Shown: positions 17,531 to 26,712 of the stretch, piece after piece | Layout of the letters: each line of letters begins with the position of its first letter | Position numbering within the stretch: position 1 is the stretch's first letter | Origin: Planctomycetota bacterium | Lineage (GTDB): Bacteria; Planctomycetota; PUPC01; JACPCR01 | Length of the DNA stretch: 34,788 bases | Reading direction: 5' to 3' | Assembly: GCA_027625095.1 (NCBI GenBank) | Contig: JAQBXN010000095.1 | Coordinates: 1 to 34,788 of the forward strand | Notes under the pieces: generated by a model | Database searches by the model: none | Told to the model about the DNA's origin: nothing | What the model saw: only the letters and a program-made list of their open reading frames with translations | Position numbers and translations under genes: made by a program

Positions 17531-17572
17531 CCACGGTCGTGTTTGGCAGCATTCACCAATGGAAACAAAAAA

Positions 17573-17932
17573 ATGGCAGACATACTAGTCATAGATGATA
17601 GCCCGACCATTCGAAGTATGGTCACCTCAATTCTGAAGGAGAACGGACACGAAATTCGTGAAGCTGAGAACGGCGCGCAAGCCCTGAAAATCCTTAAAGA
17701 ATTCAGACCAGACGTCTGTGTCTGTGACGTCGAGATGCCGGAAATGGACGGCTATTCCCTGTTACGAAAAGTGCGCGCCCAGGAAGATCTCAAGGATATG
17801 CCATTTCTGATCCTCACCTCGAAAGGCAAACTCAGCGATATGTTCCACCTGGAGGGCGCTACCGCCTTTGTTGAGAAAAGCCCTGAAGCATTTCAAATGG
17901 TGCAGAAGAAAATCGAATCCCTTCTTCGCTGA
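17573..17932 (+). CDS. CheY-like single-domain response regulator
   Basis: 119 residues from the ATG at 17573 (MADILVIDDSPTIRSM). An in-frame TTG at 17543 would add ten residues without support. It has the acidic pair in VIDDS, the phosphoacceptor Asp in CDVEMPEMDG, Thr in LILTSKG and Lys in VEKS, a complete receiver. There is no output domain, so it acts by binding a partner such as a motility motor. It lies 42 nt after cheA, and its TGA shares one base with the lpxA ATG (TGATG), so translation of the two is probably linked. It is the natural phosphate receiver of the hybrid CheA. Confidence 0.9.
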   Translation: MADILVIDDSPTIRSMVTSILKENGHEIREAENGAQALKILKEFRPDVCVCDVEMPEMDGYSLLRKVRAQEDLKDMPFLILTSKGKLSDMFHLEGATAFVEKSPEAFQMVQKKIESLLR

Positions 17933-18708
17933 TGTCTGTTCATCCTACAGCAATCGTTGACCCGGCGGCGGAAATCGCTGAGGGCGTCGAGATCGGGCCT
18001 TACGTCATTGTTGAGGGCCCCGTAAAAATCGGTGCACGCACGAAAGTCCTTCCCCACGCGCACCTGTCCGGCGATACCGAAATCGGAGAAGACTGTGAAA
18101 TTCACATGGGAGCAATCCTGGGCCACCTGCCACAGGATCGCGGCCTGGAAGGAGGCGGCGGCGGGCTCACTATCGGTGACAGAAATCTCATCCGCGAACA
18201 TGTGACCATCCACCGCGCCAGCAAGCCGGGCCACCGAACGCTCATCGGCGACGAAAACTTCCTGCTGTCCTGCTGTCATATCGGCCACGATTGCAAGGTT
18301 GGCAACCTCAACAATATCGCCAACGGGGCATTGCTGGCAGGATACGTCACCCTGGGGAATAGAAACTTCGTTTCCGGAAACGTGGTCATTCACCAGTTCG
18401 TCAAGGTTGGCGACATGACCATGATTGGTGGCGCCTCACGGGTTTCCAAGGATGTTCCGCACTACATGATTCTCGAGGGAAACTCGAAAATCAGGGGGGT
18501 GAATTTTATCGGCCTGCAACGGGCCGGCCTGAGTGAAGAGCAGCGTTCGACCATCAAACAAGCGTATCGAATTCTCTACCAATCCGGACTGAATGTACGC
18601 AATGCGGTGGCCAGACTTGAGGAGTTGAAGGATTCGCCGGAGATTCAGAATCTCCTGGATTTCATCGCCCGGTCAGAGAGAGGTTTGTCTGGCGGGGCCA
18701 GGAGATAG
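17932..18708 (+). CDS. lpxA: UDP-N-acetylglucosamine acyltransferase (LpxA)
   Basis: 258 residues, the usual length. It catalyses the first step of lipid A synthesis, moving a hydroxyacyl chain from ACP to UDP-GlcNAc. The N-terminal part is a left-handed beta helix of hexapeptide repeats (HPTAIVDPAAEIAEGVEIGP). The active-site segment reads CCHIGHDCKVGN, with the likely catalytic His at 116 or 119. The signature NFIGLQRAGLSEE and a helical C-terminus follow. Its presence supports an outer membrane with lipid A. It is normally found with lpxD, fabZ or lpxB; here it is tightly attached to cheY by a 1-nt overlap, with no other lipid A gene in the window. Confidence 0.92.
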   Translation: MSVHPTAIVDPAAEIAEGVEIGPYVIVEGPVKIGARTKVLPHAHLSGDTEIGEDCEIHMGAILGHLPQDRGLEGGGGGLTIGDRNLIREHVTIHRASKPGHRTLIGDENFLLSCCHIGHDCKVGNLNNIANGALLAGYVTLGNRNFVSGNVVIHQFVKVGDMTMIGGASRVSKDVPHYMILEGNSKIRGVNFIGLQRAGLSEEQRSTIKQAYRILYQSGLNVRNAVARLEELKDSPEIQNLLDFIARSERGLSGGARR

Positions 18709-18712
18709 GCGG

Positions 18713-19813
18713 CTACACACTTTCAAGAAAACCACCGGGCACTTTCGCGCCGTGCACCTGGGGCCTGCCGGCTCGATTGGAGGTGAAGATGAGCCAGCGA
18801 TTATCCGACGTAAAGTAAGGATGTGTATGCGACCACTGTTGCCCGTCGTGCTCGGTGCGGCTGTTGATCAGGCGCTTACATTTCCCGCTCTCAAAAGAAC
18901 CGATGTACAAGGGGATATGTTCGTCCTTCACCGCGTCGCCGATCCAATATCTTCCACATCTTGAAACACTCACGTGACTGAAAAGTAACGACGACCGGCA
19001 CACAACCGTTGGCGCGTTGTCATTAGAAGAAGCAGACCAGAGGTTTGATTGACGACCCTCGTCATAGCCGGTGGACAGAAACACTCGGTCGCTCTGCCCA
19101 ATCCAGGATTCATGACCGGTGCATCGAGGAGTATAAGGTCCGCCTTCCGGCCAATGATCCTTTGCATCAGGGACTGTCGGTTCACGATCCACCGGCAGCC
19201 AGTCGAAGCCTTCACGATCCACCTCAAGGACTCCGAGGTTGACCACGGAGACGTCCTGAGCATTTGCCTGAATCAGTATTCGGTTCTTCCCATCCAGTGA
19301 AAACTGCTCATGTTTGTAGTACTGACTTGTGCTGTCGGCCAAAACGCGCTGGTCACCCTCAGAAAGATCTATTCGCAAAACGTATGACGACTTGTCCGGA
19401 CGTCTGATGCTGATTGCGTAATACCGATGGTCTTGCGAAACCGTCCCGTAGCTGAACTTGTTTTCTGTTTCGGGAAGCACAAAAACATCCTCAGATTCGA
19501 GTGTCTGAAAATCCCAGCGCTTGAGCACGATTCTTCCCGCCTCCTCGACCTGGTTGTAGAGGTATCTGCTCCATGGGTGAAACGCAGGAAATCGCGGTGC
19601 GGTATCCAGAATAGGGTGCAGGCTGCCATCCTCCAGATTCAGAATGGAAAGACCGCCTTCGAGTTCCCCCTCAGCGTAATGCCGGACCGAGATACGGCTG
19701 CCGTCAGCAGAGCTGAACGGTTGCTCCCCGTAGATATTGTCACAGGGACGTTGGCCGTCAGTGAGTTGGTAGATTTCAACACCTGTGTCGGAGTCAGTTT
19801 CAACGAGTTTCAT
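18713..19813 (-). CDS. Oligogalacturonate lyase-like (PL22-type) beta-propeller protein
   Basis: 366 residues of WD40/PD40-like propeller repeats, close to the length of PL22 lyases that split oligogalacturonides from pectin. The C-terminal QWSHTHP (Gln326, His329, His331) keeps the Q-x-x-H-x-H spacing that I recall as the manganese site of the Yersinia enzyme. Other candidate ligands are His234 (CTGHESW) and His280. There is no signal peptide, so it would act in the cytoplasm on imported fragments. Related proteins occur widely in uncultured PVC-type bacteria, often with no proven pectin substrate. It converges on lpxA with a 4-bp gap and has no sugar-uptake neighbours. Confidence 0.72.
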   Translation of the reverse strand: MKLVETDSDTGVEIYQLTDGQRPCDNIYGEQPFSSADGSRISVRHYAEGELEGGLSILNLEDGSLHPILDTAPRFPAFHPWSRYLYNQVEEAGRIVLKRWDFQTLESEDVFVLPETENKFSYGTVSQDHRYYAISIRRPDKSSYVLRIDLSEGDQRVLADSTSQYYKHEQFSLDGKNRILIQANAQDVSVVNLGVLEVDREGFDWLPVDREPTVPDAKDHWPEGGPYTPRCTGHESWIGQSDRVFLSTGYDEGRQSNLWSASSNDNAPTVVCRSSLLFSHVSVSRCGRYWIGDAVKDEHIPLYIGSFESGKCKRLINSRTEHDGQQWSHTHPYFTSDNRWLIFTSNRAGRPQVHGAKVPGGFLESV

Positions 19814-20085
19814 TGGAGTGAGATCGGTGAAGGGAGCGCGGCAAAGAAAGAAAGGGGCTCAGCTGAAACAATATCACGCCGGAGGGGGTGAGCGTTGTAG
19901 TAATCGTCTTCTCCTTGATCAATGTGTTCGGCAGTCAACTTTGAGGATGGAACACCCAAGAGAGAATTTCAGCAGGTCGCGGAGTGGCGTGAACACGCTG
20001 ACTCACCCGTGATCTAGCAGATTACGGGCGGTCTTACGCTTGGCGCCGGCCAGGGCTACGTCCCGATGGCACTGTTACTTAGGCT

Positions 20086-20880
20086 TCAGTCCGTGGACCA
20101 GGCGACTGCGAACTCGGGGTACAAGGTCAGTCCGCCGTCTATGTACAAGGTCTGGCCGGTGATGTAGGATGCCTCGTCCGACGCGAGGAAGGCGGCGGCA
20201 GCGGCCATTTCCTCTGAAGTGCCCGAGCGTCCCATCGGAATATGGCTTTCGACGATGGCGCGCTTTTCCGGGGCGTCTTTCCATGCGTCATTCATGGGGG
20301 TGATGGTTGCGCCTGGTCCGATGCCATTAACTCGGATGCCATGTTTAGCGTATTCCAGCGCCAGCGTCCGCGTCAGGTTGCCCATTCCACCTTTGCTGGC
20401 CGAGTATCCCGCGTAAAGGGGCTTGGGTATGACTTCGTGGACGCTTGAAACGTTGATGACGACGCCTGGTTTTTGTTCGGCAAGGAAGTGTTTGATGGCC
20501 AGTTGGGCACACTGGAACGCGCCAGTCAGGTTCGTCGCGATGACCTTCATGAAGTCACTCACGCTGGCTTCGTGTGATTCGCCGCCGATCAGGAATCCTG
20601 CGTTATTGATCAAAATGTCGAGTCCACCTAGTTCCGCAAGGGCGGTGTCGAACATTCGGATGACCTCTTCCTCGACACCCACATCGGCCTGAATCAGCAG
20701 GCTCTTAACCTTCGAATCTTGGGACTCAATCTGTTGTTGGGTGGCCTGCGCTCCTTTCAGGCCGCGACGATAGTTTATGGCCACGTTCGCACCTTCTTCA
20801 GCAAAGCGGACAGCGATGGCTTGCCCGATGCCGGAACTCCCTCCGGTTACTAACAGGTTTTTCCCTCTTAACCCAAGCAT
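20086..20880 (-). CDS. SDR-family oxidoreductase, glucose 1-dehydrogenase-like
   Basis: 264 residues with a complete short-chain dehydrogenase pattern. It has the cofactor loop TGGSSGIG at 12-19, NNAG at 92-95, and the catalytic triad Ser146, Tyr159 and Lys163 (YSASK). The stretch around NVSSVHEVIP, GIRVNGIGPGA and the C-terminal TLYIDGGLTLYPEF closely resembles Bacillus glucose 1-dehydrogenases. Oxidation of glucose or another aldose with NAD(P)+ is therefore the best guess. A basic residue pair after strand 2 (NYRRG) favours NADP binding. It is on the same strand as the PL22-like gene, with a 272-bp gap lacking recognised features, so co-transcription is uncertain. Confidence 0.85.
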   Translation of the reverse strand: MLGLRGKNLLVTGGSSGIGQAIAVRFAEEGANVAINYRRGLKGAQATQQQIESQDSKVKSLLIQADVGVEEEVIRMFDTALAELGGLDILINNAGFLIGGESHEASVSDFMKVIATNLTGAFQCAQLAIKHFLAEQKPGVVINVSSVHEVIPKPLYAGYSASKGGMGNLTRTLALEYAKHGIRVNGIGPGATITPMNDAWKDAPEKRAIVESHIPMGRSGTSEEMAAAAAFLASDEASYITGQTLYIDGGLTLYPEFAVAWSTD

Positions 20881-21309
20881 ATGTATGTTCCTTCAGGTTA
20901 TTTGTGTTGCCTTTACTCAAAATTCAGGATTGTGGCGCAGGAAGGTCAAAACTATCGGTTTAGAGACGTATACGGGCTGGCTGCAAAGACGCTCCCCATT
21001 TACCCGATCAGAGACCGCTTCGACTTCAGTTGCAGGACATGGGACCCGAGGTTCCAGGTTTCTGGTGAATACAACTTTGGGCATTTGAATATCGAAATGG
21101 TGCGAGTCGCGGTGGGATCGCAGTGTATCCGGCATGCTGTTTATGCCAAACTCGGTGGCCTAGCCGGAGGGTCAAGGTATTATCCGCCTCTGCAAATGGA
21201 AGGCATATTCTTCTCGAAAGTGACTCGTTCCACTCTCGAATATTTGACTATTCCCACCGCCTTCACCGGGCAATCACACCCATTTTAACCGACCAACGGA
21301 GTACACAGC
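20881..21309. other. Divergent intergenic region, probable promoters, no gene
   Basis: About 430 bp separate the starts of the minus-strand SDR gene and the plus-strand pyrophosphatase gene, so both promoters should lie here. I see no clear sigma-70 boxes, riboswitch or hairpin. A 135-codon open frame (20881-21288) begins right against the SDR start. Its sequence has no recognisable family features and is probably chance. Confidence 0.5.
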
Positions 21310-24006
21310 ATGCGGGCTGGAGCTAAAGTTCCTTCACTTTTGATTTCTTGCATTCTTTTGGCGTCTACAGCATCTGCGGAAAGTATGCTGGAGCATCTGC
21401 CAACCATCTGGTGGATAGCACCAATCAGTTCAGTGCTTGCACTCATTTTTGCCTACATCTTTTACCAGGGGATGATCAAAGCCGATGAAGGCAACGAACT
21501 TATGCGCGAGATCGCCAACAGCGTTAAAGAAGGCGCTTACGCATATCTGTGGCGACAGTATAAAGTCGTGGCTGTGGTGTTCGCCGGCCTGGCAATCGTC
21601 CTGGCTATCATGGCTTTTGGTTTTCACGCACAGCACCCGATTGTGCCGTTCGCTTTTTTGACTGGTGGATTCTTTTCGGGGCTTGCCGGTTACTTCGGGA
21701 TGAAGACTGCGACGAACGCGTCCGGCAGGACGGCCCAGGGCGCGATGAATTCGCTCAACCAGGGCCTTCAGGTCGCCTTCCGATCCGGTGCGGTCATGGG
21801 GCTCGTCGTTGTCGGTCTCGGATTGCTTGATATCGCCGCCTGGTTTATCGGTCTCGCCACGTTTTCCGATATGAGCCTGAACGAAATCACAGTCGTCATG
21901 CTTTGCTTTGGGATGGGAGCTTCCACTCAGGCGCTTTTCGCACGTGTTGGTGGCGGTATCTACACCAAGGCCGCAGACGTTGGAGCGGACCTTGTCGGAA
22001 AGGTTGAGGCCGGTATCCCTGAAGATGATGCACGTAACCCGGCCACCATTGCCGATAACGTGGGCGACAACGTCGGTGATGTTGCAGGTATGGGAGCGGA
22101 CCTTTACGAGTCTTACTGCGGTTCGATTCTCGCAACCGCCGCGTTGGGAGTGGCTGCAATCACTGCTCTCGGTGTTCCAGATGCTAACGCAGTCGAGTAC
22201 AAACTTCGCCTTCTATCCCTGCCGATGGTATTGGCCGGAATCGGCATCATCCTCAGCATCGGTGGAGTTTTCCTGGTCAAGACCAGCGAGGATGCCACCA
22301 TGGCTACGCTGCTCAAGGCCCTGTTTATCGGAATTCTTGTGCCAAGTTTTGCCATCCTCGTGGTGGCCTTTCCAGTCTGCAAAATGTTGCTCGGGCCTGT
22401 CGAAGGTGTCAGTGCAACGGGTGTCTGGGGTGCTATTTGTGTCGGCATGATTTCCGGTCTTGTGATCGGCTGGTTTACGACCTACTACACCGCCGCCGAG
22501 TATCGACCGACGCAGCGCATCGCTGAGCAGGCCATCACCGGTCCAGCTACTGTTATTATTTCCGGCGTTGCCGAAGGCATGATGAGCACATGGTCCAGCC
22601 TTCTTACAGTAATCATCGCCACTATGGCGTCCTTTCTCATGGCCGGTGGTAACGACGAGTTTACGCTTGGTCTTTATGGAGTCGGCATCGCCGCGGTAGG
22701 CATGCTTTCTACTCTTGGCATTACACTGGCGACCGATGCCTACGGGCCGATTGCAGACAATGCGGGTGGAAATGCCGAGATGGCCGAACTTGGCCCGAAG
22801 GTTCGTGAACGCACCGATGCGCTCGACAGCCTGGGTAACACGACGGCCGCTACCGGCAAAGGTTTTGCCATCGGCTCTGCCGCTCTGACAGCTCTTGCCT
22901 TGCTCGCTGCATACGTCGAGGAAGTTCGCGTTGGCCAGCATCGTGAAGCGTATTCATATTCGATTTCCCAGACAGTTGGCGCGAACACTGCTCGTTACCT
23001 CGGCGGAGGAAAATTTTCCTATCGCCTGGCCGAAGGCACTGAGCAGAAAGCGATTGATTGCCTGATGGTTTTGCACGGTAAGCCACACACCAAAACCATG
23101 AAGATTGGAGACACGGTAACTGTCAAAGCCGCTGCCGAGGATTCAAGACGCATGTTTGTCACCACCGAAGGGCCCCAGATGGGATTCGTGCGTGCCAAGT
23201 ATGCAAAGATGCCGGAATACATGAGTTTCTATGACGTCACCCTGATGAACCCGAAAGTTCTCTGTGGGATTTTTGCAGGGGTGATGACCGCATTCGTTTT
23301 CTGCAGTTTGACCATGCAGGCCGTCGGGCGCGCGGCGGGCGACATGATGCTCGAGTGCCGCAGGCAGTTCGGCAAAATTCGTGAAGCGCTTCGCAAAGAA
23401 GGCATGAGCGAAGAGAAGATCGCTGATCCACATAACTGGCCTCGCAGCGTTGTGCTCGATGGTCACAAGTACCCGGACTATGCGAACTGCGTGGCGATCA
23501 GTACTGCCGGCGCCCAGAAGGAAATGATCGCGCCGGCCCTGCTGGCGATTGCGGCACCAGTCTTCGTGGGTCTCGTCCTGGATGTTGCCGGGGTTCTTGG
23601 GCTCCTTGTCGGCGGGCTCACAAGCGGGTTTGCCGTCGCCGTATTCATGGCCAACGCGGGTGGCGCCTGGGACAACGCCAAGAAGTACATAGAGAGCTTC
23701 GGAAAGATCACTGCCAAGAACCTGAAAGACAATCCAGGCATGTTGAATGGCAGGCTTCCGCAGAACTCAATCGATGCCCTTCTCGCTCGCGCTGAGTCGA
23801 TGGAAGACAATGAGATTGTCTATGGCAAAGGAAGTGCAGATCATAAGGCGGGCGTTGTGGGCGATACGGTTGGCGACCCGTTCAAGGATACCTCCGGCCC
23901 TTCGCTGAACATCCTCATTAAATTAATGTCGATGGTTTCAGTCGTCTTTGCCGGGCTCATCGTAAAATACGCACCGGCCATTGGAGCCTTACTTGGATTG
24001 AACTAA
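21310..24006 (+). CDS. hppA: Membrane-bound cation-pumping pyrophosphatase, K+-dependent type, with a soluble insert
   Basis: 898 residues; family members are usually about 650-770. It couples pyrophosphate hydrolysis to H+ or Na+ export through many membrane helices. The active-site block at about 221-270 reads DVGADLVGKVEAGIPEDD then NVGDNVGDVAGMGADL. The second catalytic block near the C-terminus has HKAGVVGDTVGDPFKDTSGP. Residues GNTTAATGKG (509-517) carry Ala513, where K+-independent enzymes have Lys, so K+ dependence is expected; such enzymes may pump Na+ or H+. The N-terminus looks like a cleavable signal. Residues about 540-640 are an extra hydrophilic segment (GDTVTVKAAAEDSRRMFV, then MGFVRAKYAK) that looks SH3-like and is not usual. 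A strong terminator follows. Confidence 0.94.
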   Translation: MRAGAKVPSLLISCILLASTASAESMLEHLPTIWWIAPISSVLALIFAYIFYQGMIKADEGNELMREIANSVKEGAYAYLWRQYKVVAVVFAGLAIVLAIMAFGFHAQHPIVPFAFLTGGFFSGLAGYFGMKTATNASGRTAQGAMNSLNQGLQVAFRSGAVMGLVVVGLGLLDIAAWFIGLATFSDMSLNEITVVMLCFGMGASTQALFARVGGGIYTKAADVGADLVGKVEAGIPEDDARNPATIADNVGDNVGDVAGMGADLYESYCGSILATAALGVAAITALGVPDANAVEYKLRLLSLPMVLAGIGIILSIGGVFLVKTSEDATMATLLKALFIGILVPSFAILVVAFPVCKMLLGPVEGVSATGVWGAICVGMISGLVIGWFTTYYTAAEYRPTQRIAEQAITGPATVIISGVAEGMMSTWSSLLTVIIATMASFLMAGGNDEFTLGLYGVGIAAVGMLSTLGITLATDAYGPIADNAGGNAEMAELGPKVRERTDALDSLGNTTAATGKGFAIGSAALTALALLAAYVEEVRVGQHREAYSYSISQTVGANTARYLGGGKFSYRLAEGTEQKAIDCLMVLHGKPHTKTMKIGDTVTVKAAAEDSRRMFVTTEGPQMGFVRAKYAKMPEYMSFYDVTLMNPKVLCGIFAGVMTAFVFCSLTMQAVGRAAGDMMLECRRQFGKIREALRKEGMSEEKIADPHNWPRSVVLDGHKYPDYANCVAISTAGAQKEMIAPALLAIAAPVFVGLVLDVAGVLGLLVGGLTSGFAVAVFMANAGGAWDNAKKYIESFGKITAKNLKDNPGMLNGRLPQNSIDALLARAESMEDNEIVYGKGSADHKAGVVGDTVGDPFKDTSGPSLNILIKLMSMVSVVFAGLIVKYAPAIGALLGLN

Positions 24007-24026
24007 AATCCTCTGTCTGAGGATAG

Positions 24027-24066
24027 AGAGCAGTCCTCGATTTGTTCGTGGGCTGCTCTTTTTTTT
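24027..24066 (+). terminator. Rho-independent terminator after hppA
   Basis: AGAGCAGTCC (24027-24036) pairs with GGGCTGCTCT (24050-24059) as a 10-bp stem including one G-T pair, followed by eight T residues (24059-24066). It lies 21 nt after the hppA stop and separates it from the next gene. Confidence 0.88.
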
Positions 24067-24147
24067 GGTTAAGATGGCCGTTCCGCTTGTCTCCCTTCGG
24101 ATGGGTTCAACGCCCGATTTGGTGGTGAAAGAGAGGAACTCTAGTCA

Positions 24148-25626
24148 ATGCTGTCTGAGGTATTACAAGAACTTCACTGGGAACAATCGCATGGCGGTAC
24201 ACCCTGGCTGAATTCTCTTTCGGAAGTTCCAGCCGACCCGATTGAACAGGCGCAGCGGGTCATTGAGGCCATCGGTGAGGTTGGGCGTGCCCTCGAACGG
24301 CTTCATTCGGTGGACTATGTCCTGACTGGCTTCAGCCTTGAGCTTCTGATGAAAACCGAAAGCGGGCTTCGCATTCGGAGTCTGCAGTCGAACATCACAC
24401 GCAAGGGGAAAATTCCTGCGAATCAATCTGTTTCCCCCTCGTACAGCGCGCCGGAAATCGTTGAGCCGTCCCCGGTGAGTCCGGCGACGGATGTCTTCCA
24501 TCTTGCAGCGCTTTTCTATGGGCTCGCTACCCGAAAGGCACCACAGGGGACGACCATCGAAGGGCTGAGATCGTGTCGCTACCACCTGCCTCGCTTTCGC
24601 ATTTACGACCCCACGTTTCCAGTTGGGTTCGAAGCCATCTGGCGGAAAGCCATGAGCGCGAATCCTGGAAAGCGATACCAGGCAGTAACCGAGTTTCTGG
24701 ACGAATTAAAAGAGACGCTCGAACAATTACGCAAGAATGCTTCAGGTGAAACTACACTGAAATTCGACGTCGGAATGGGTACAGAAATCGGGGAGGTGAA
24801 GAAACTGCGATGTGCGGAGAATCAGGATGCTATCTTCCCCGATCCTGGGCAGGGCGAATCGTCTCGCATAGCCGAACTGAGGCGCGATGTTTTTGCAATC
24901 GCTGACGGCGTGAGCCGCTGCGATTACGGTTCGGGCGACATGGCCAGTGGTATCGTTATCAAATGGGTGAAGCGCGCCGTTGAGAAATATGTAAAGCCGG
25001 CGGAGGAGGAATCGCCGGACTGGGAAGTGGAGGAAGTGTTCAAGACCTTGAGCCAGGTGGTCGTTCAGGCTACGCACGAGATCGCGGAGACGGCGCCAAC
25101 CGCCGAGGAGGCACGGCCAGAAAAAGTGATGTCTTCTACACTCCTTGCAGCCATCGTGAAAAACCACAACGTGCTTGTAGGCAACACGGGTAATTCAAGA
25201 GCCTTCATCGTTGGCAAGGGTTATATAGAACAGATCAATCTGGATGACGATGTCTGGCATGCCCGTCTTCGTTCCGGCATGCCCCCCGAAGAAGCAAGAA
25301 ACAAGAAGGGCAACAGCCTCCTTCGCCGCGTCGTCGGAGCATGCATGAGAGACAGCGGCAAAATCATTTCCGATCTTCGCCGTGTTCGATTTACAGGCTA
25401 TCGCGCCTACCTCGGGCCCGGCGATCTTCTTCTGCTCTGCTCTGACGGCCTTGTTGATGAAGGTTCCTTCATTTCTCCCAGGGAGGCGTTCGAACTTGTT
25501 CGCACAAACATCGACAAATCTGCCCAGGAAATTTGCGACATACTTATCGACGAGGCGAATGCTCGACAGATACCCCCGAATCACGGGGATAACATCTCGT
25601 GCATCATTGTAAAAGTACAAGGCTGA
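24148..25626 (+). CDS. Pseudokinase C-lobe fused to PP2C-type protein phosphatase
   Basis: 492 residues. Residues 1-195 align with the C-lobe of a Ser/Thr kinase: ALERLHS (helix E), YSAPEI at 99-104 (APE motif), ATDVFHLAALFYGLAT (DVYSLG helix) and FEAIWRKAMSANPGKRY. The N-lobe is absent and the HRD motif is replaced by Leu59-Thr60-Gly61. The catalytic-loop Lys and Asn and the DFG motif are also lost, so it cannot phosphorylate. Residues about 215-492 are PP2C: ENQDAIF, FAIADGVSR (Asp253), VGNTGNSRAFIV, LLLLCSDGLVD and HGDNISCIIV. Metal-binding Asp residues remain, so phosphatase activity is plausible, with the pseudokinase as targeting or control part. GAGAGGA precedes the ATG. The gene follows the hppA terminator, so it has its own promoter. 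Confidence 0.88.
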   Translation: MLSEVLQELHWEQSHGGTPWLNSLSEVPADPIEQAQRVIEAIGEVGRALERLHSVDYVLTGFSLELLMKTESGLRIRSLQSNITRKGKIPANQSVSPSYSAPEIVEPSPVSPATDVFHLAALFYGLATRKAPQGTTIEGLRSCRYHLPRFRIYDPTFPVGFEAIWRKAMSANPGKRYQAVTEFLDELKETLEQLRKNASGETTLKFDVGMGTEIGEVKKLRCAENQDAIFPDPGQGESSRIAELRRDVFAIADGVSRCDYGSGDMASGIVIKWVKRAVEKYVKPAEEESPDWEVEEVFKTLSQVVVQATHEIAETAPTAEEARPEKVMSSTLLAAIVKNHNVLVGNTGNSRAFIVGKGYIEQINLDDDVWHARLRSGMPPEEARNKKGNSLLRRVVGACMRDSGKIISDLRRVRFTGYRAYLGPGDLLLLCSDGLVDEGSFISPREAFELVRTNIDKSAQEICDILIDEANARQIPPNHGDNISCIIVKVQG

Positions 25627-25711
25627 AAAGTGGTGCTGACCCTCCGCGGCAGCTATGTAATGATAGACTTCACCGAGTTACGAAAACGATTCTAAATATC
25701 AGATACAAGTC

Positions 25712-26545
25712 ATGTCACTGACAGATATTGATACAAGTAAGTTTGCAGTTCTGTCCGAGGAACAGCGCCGTTTCTTCAACACTCAGGGCTACCTCGTTGT
25801 AGAAGATGCACTGCCCTCAGATTACCTGGCGGAATTGAACCAGGCAGCGGACGAGGTTTACGCCCGTATGAAAGATCGTGCGCTCAAATCATCCGGAAAC
25901 GAGTGGAGTGTTCGCAACTGTATCGTGCAGCACGACACGTTTTTCAGGCTGCTGGACTATCCGACCACCGTCCCACTCGCCTGGCAGCTATTGAACTGGA
26001 ATATCCAGATGAACACCTCGCATCTGGTCATCCTGCCCCCCAAAGCCGAGCCCACTGAAGAGGAAAAGGTGAAGCTCGGATTCCATCGTGATGGAGGCAC
26101 TTCTTCGAAAGAAATGGAAGAACCACACCCCCGCATCATGCTCAAAATCGCATACATTCTCAGCGATCAAAGGGGGGAATCCTCAGGCGCCACATGGATC
26201 GTGCCCGGCAGTAATCGCATAACCGGACGCCCGCCTGTTGATCCGCAGACAGGCAATCTTGTCGGAGCGAAGATGGTGAATCTGAAACCGGGCGATGCTT
26301 TTCTATTTGAACAACGAACCTACCATAGCGGCGGTCATAACTGGTCAGGAATACCGCGGCGAACCGTCTTCTTTGGTTACGGCTACCGGTGGTTCAAACC
26401 GATGGACTACATTCAGATGCCGGATGAAATCGTGGCCAGGGCAAACCCGATTCAGAAGCAGTTGCTCGGCGTTGTGGCAGACCCCCTGAGCTACTTCATT
26501 CCTGTGGAAGAAGATGTACCGCTGAAGAAATTGCTGGAGGGTTAG
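25712..26545 (+). CDS. Phytanoyl-CoA dioxygenase (PhyH) family protein
   Basis: 277 residues, an Fe(II)/2-oxoglutarate dioxygenase. The PhyH opening LSEEQRRFFNTQGYLVVEDAL is present (residues about 14-34). The iron ligands are His125 and Asp127 (GFHRDGG) and a distal His, most likely His205 (YHSGGHNWS). An Arg just after (GIPRR) would bind 2-oxoglutarate. The substrate is unknown; the family hydroxylates fatty acyl-CoA, small metabolites and natural products, and it is greatly expanded in some uncultured sponge and marine bacteria. It stands alone between the PP2C and mutL genes. Two relics of similar genes in this window suggest a changing paralogue family. Confidence 0.88.
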   Translation: MSLTDIDTSKFAVLSEEQRRFFNTQGYLVVEDALPSDYLAELNQAADEVYARMKDRALKSSGNEWSVRNCIVQHDTFFRLLDYPTTVPLAWQLLNWNIQMNTSHLVILPPKAEPTEEEKVKLGFHRDGGTSSKEMEEPHPRIMLKIAYILSDQRGESSGATWIVPGSNRITGRPPVDPQTGNLVGAKMVNLKPGDAFLFEQRTYHSGGHNWSGIPRRTVFFGYGYRWFKPMDYIQMPDEIVARANPIQKQLLGVVADPLSYFIPVEEDVPLKKLLEG

Positions 26546-26712
26546 CAGGGAGGGATCTCTTCCCGGACCGGAGAAAACGGAGTGTACGGGAACTGACAAG
26601 GATCAGAGAAGCATTCACTCGATCCCCGAGCATCGGGAATTCAAATCCGTAAGGCTAAATCAAGCCCAGCGTCCTAGAATGCCCGCTCCTCTCCCTCCCT
26701 CCCGCACTGCTC

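Noticed and set aside
20881..21288. Plus-strand gene of 135 codons
   Set aside because: It starts against the divergent SDR start, has unusual composition and no recognisable domain; the place is better read as a promoter region.
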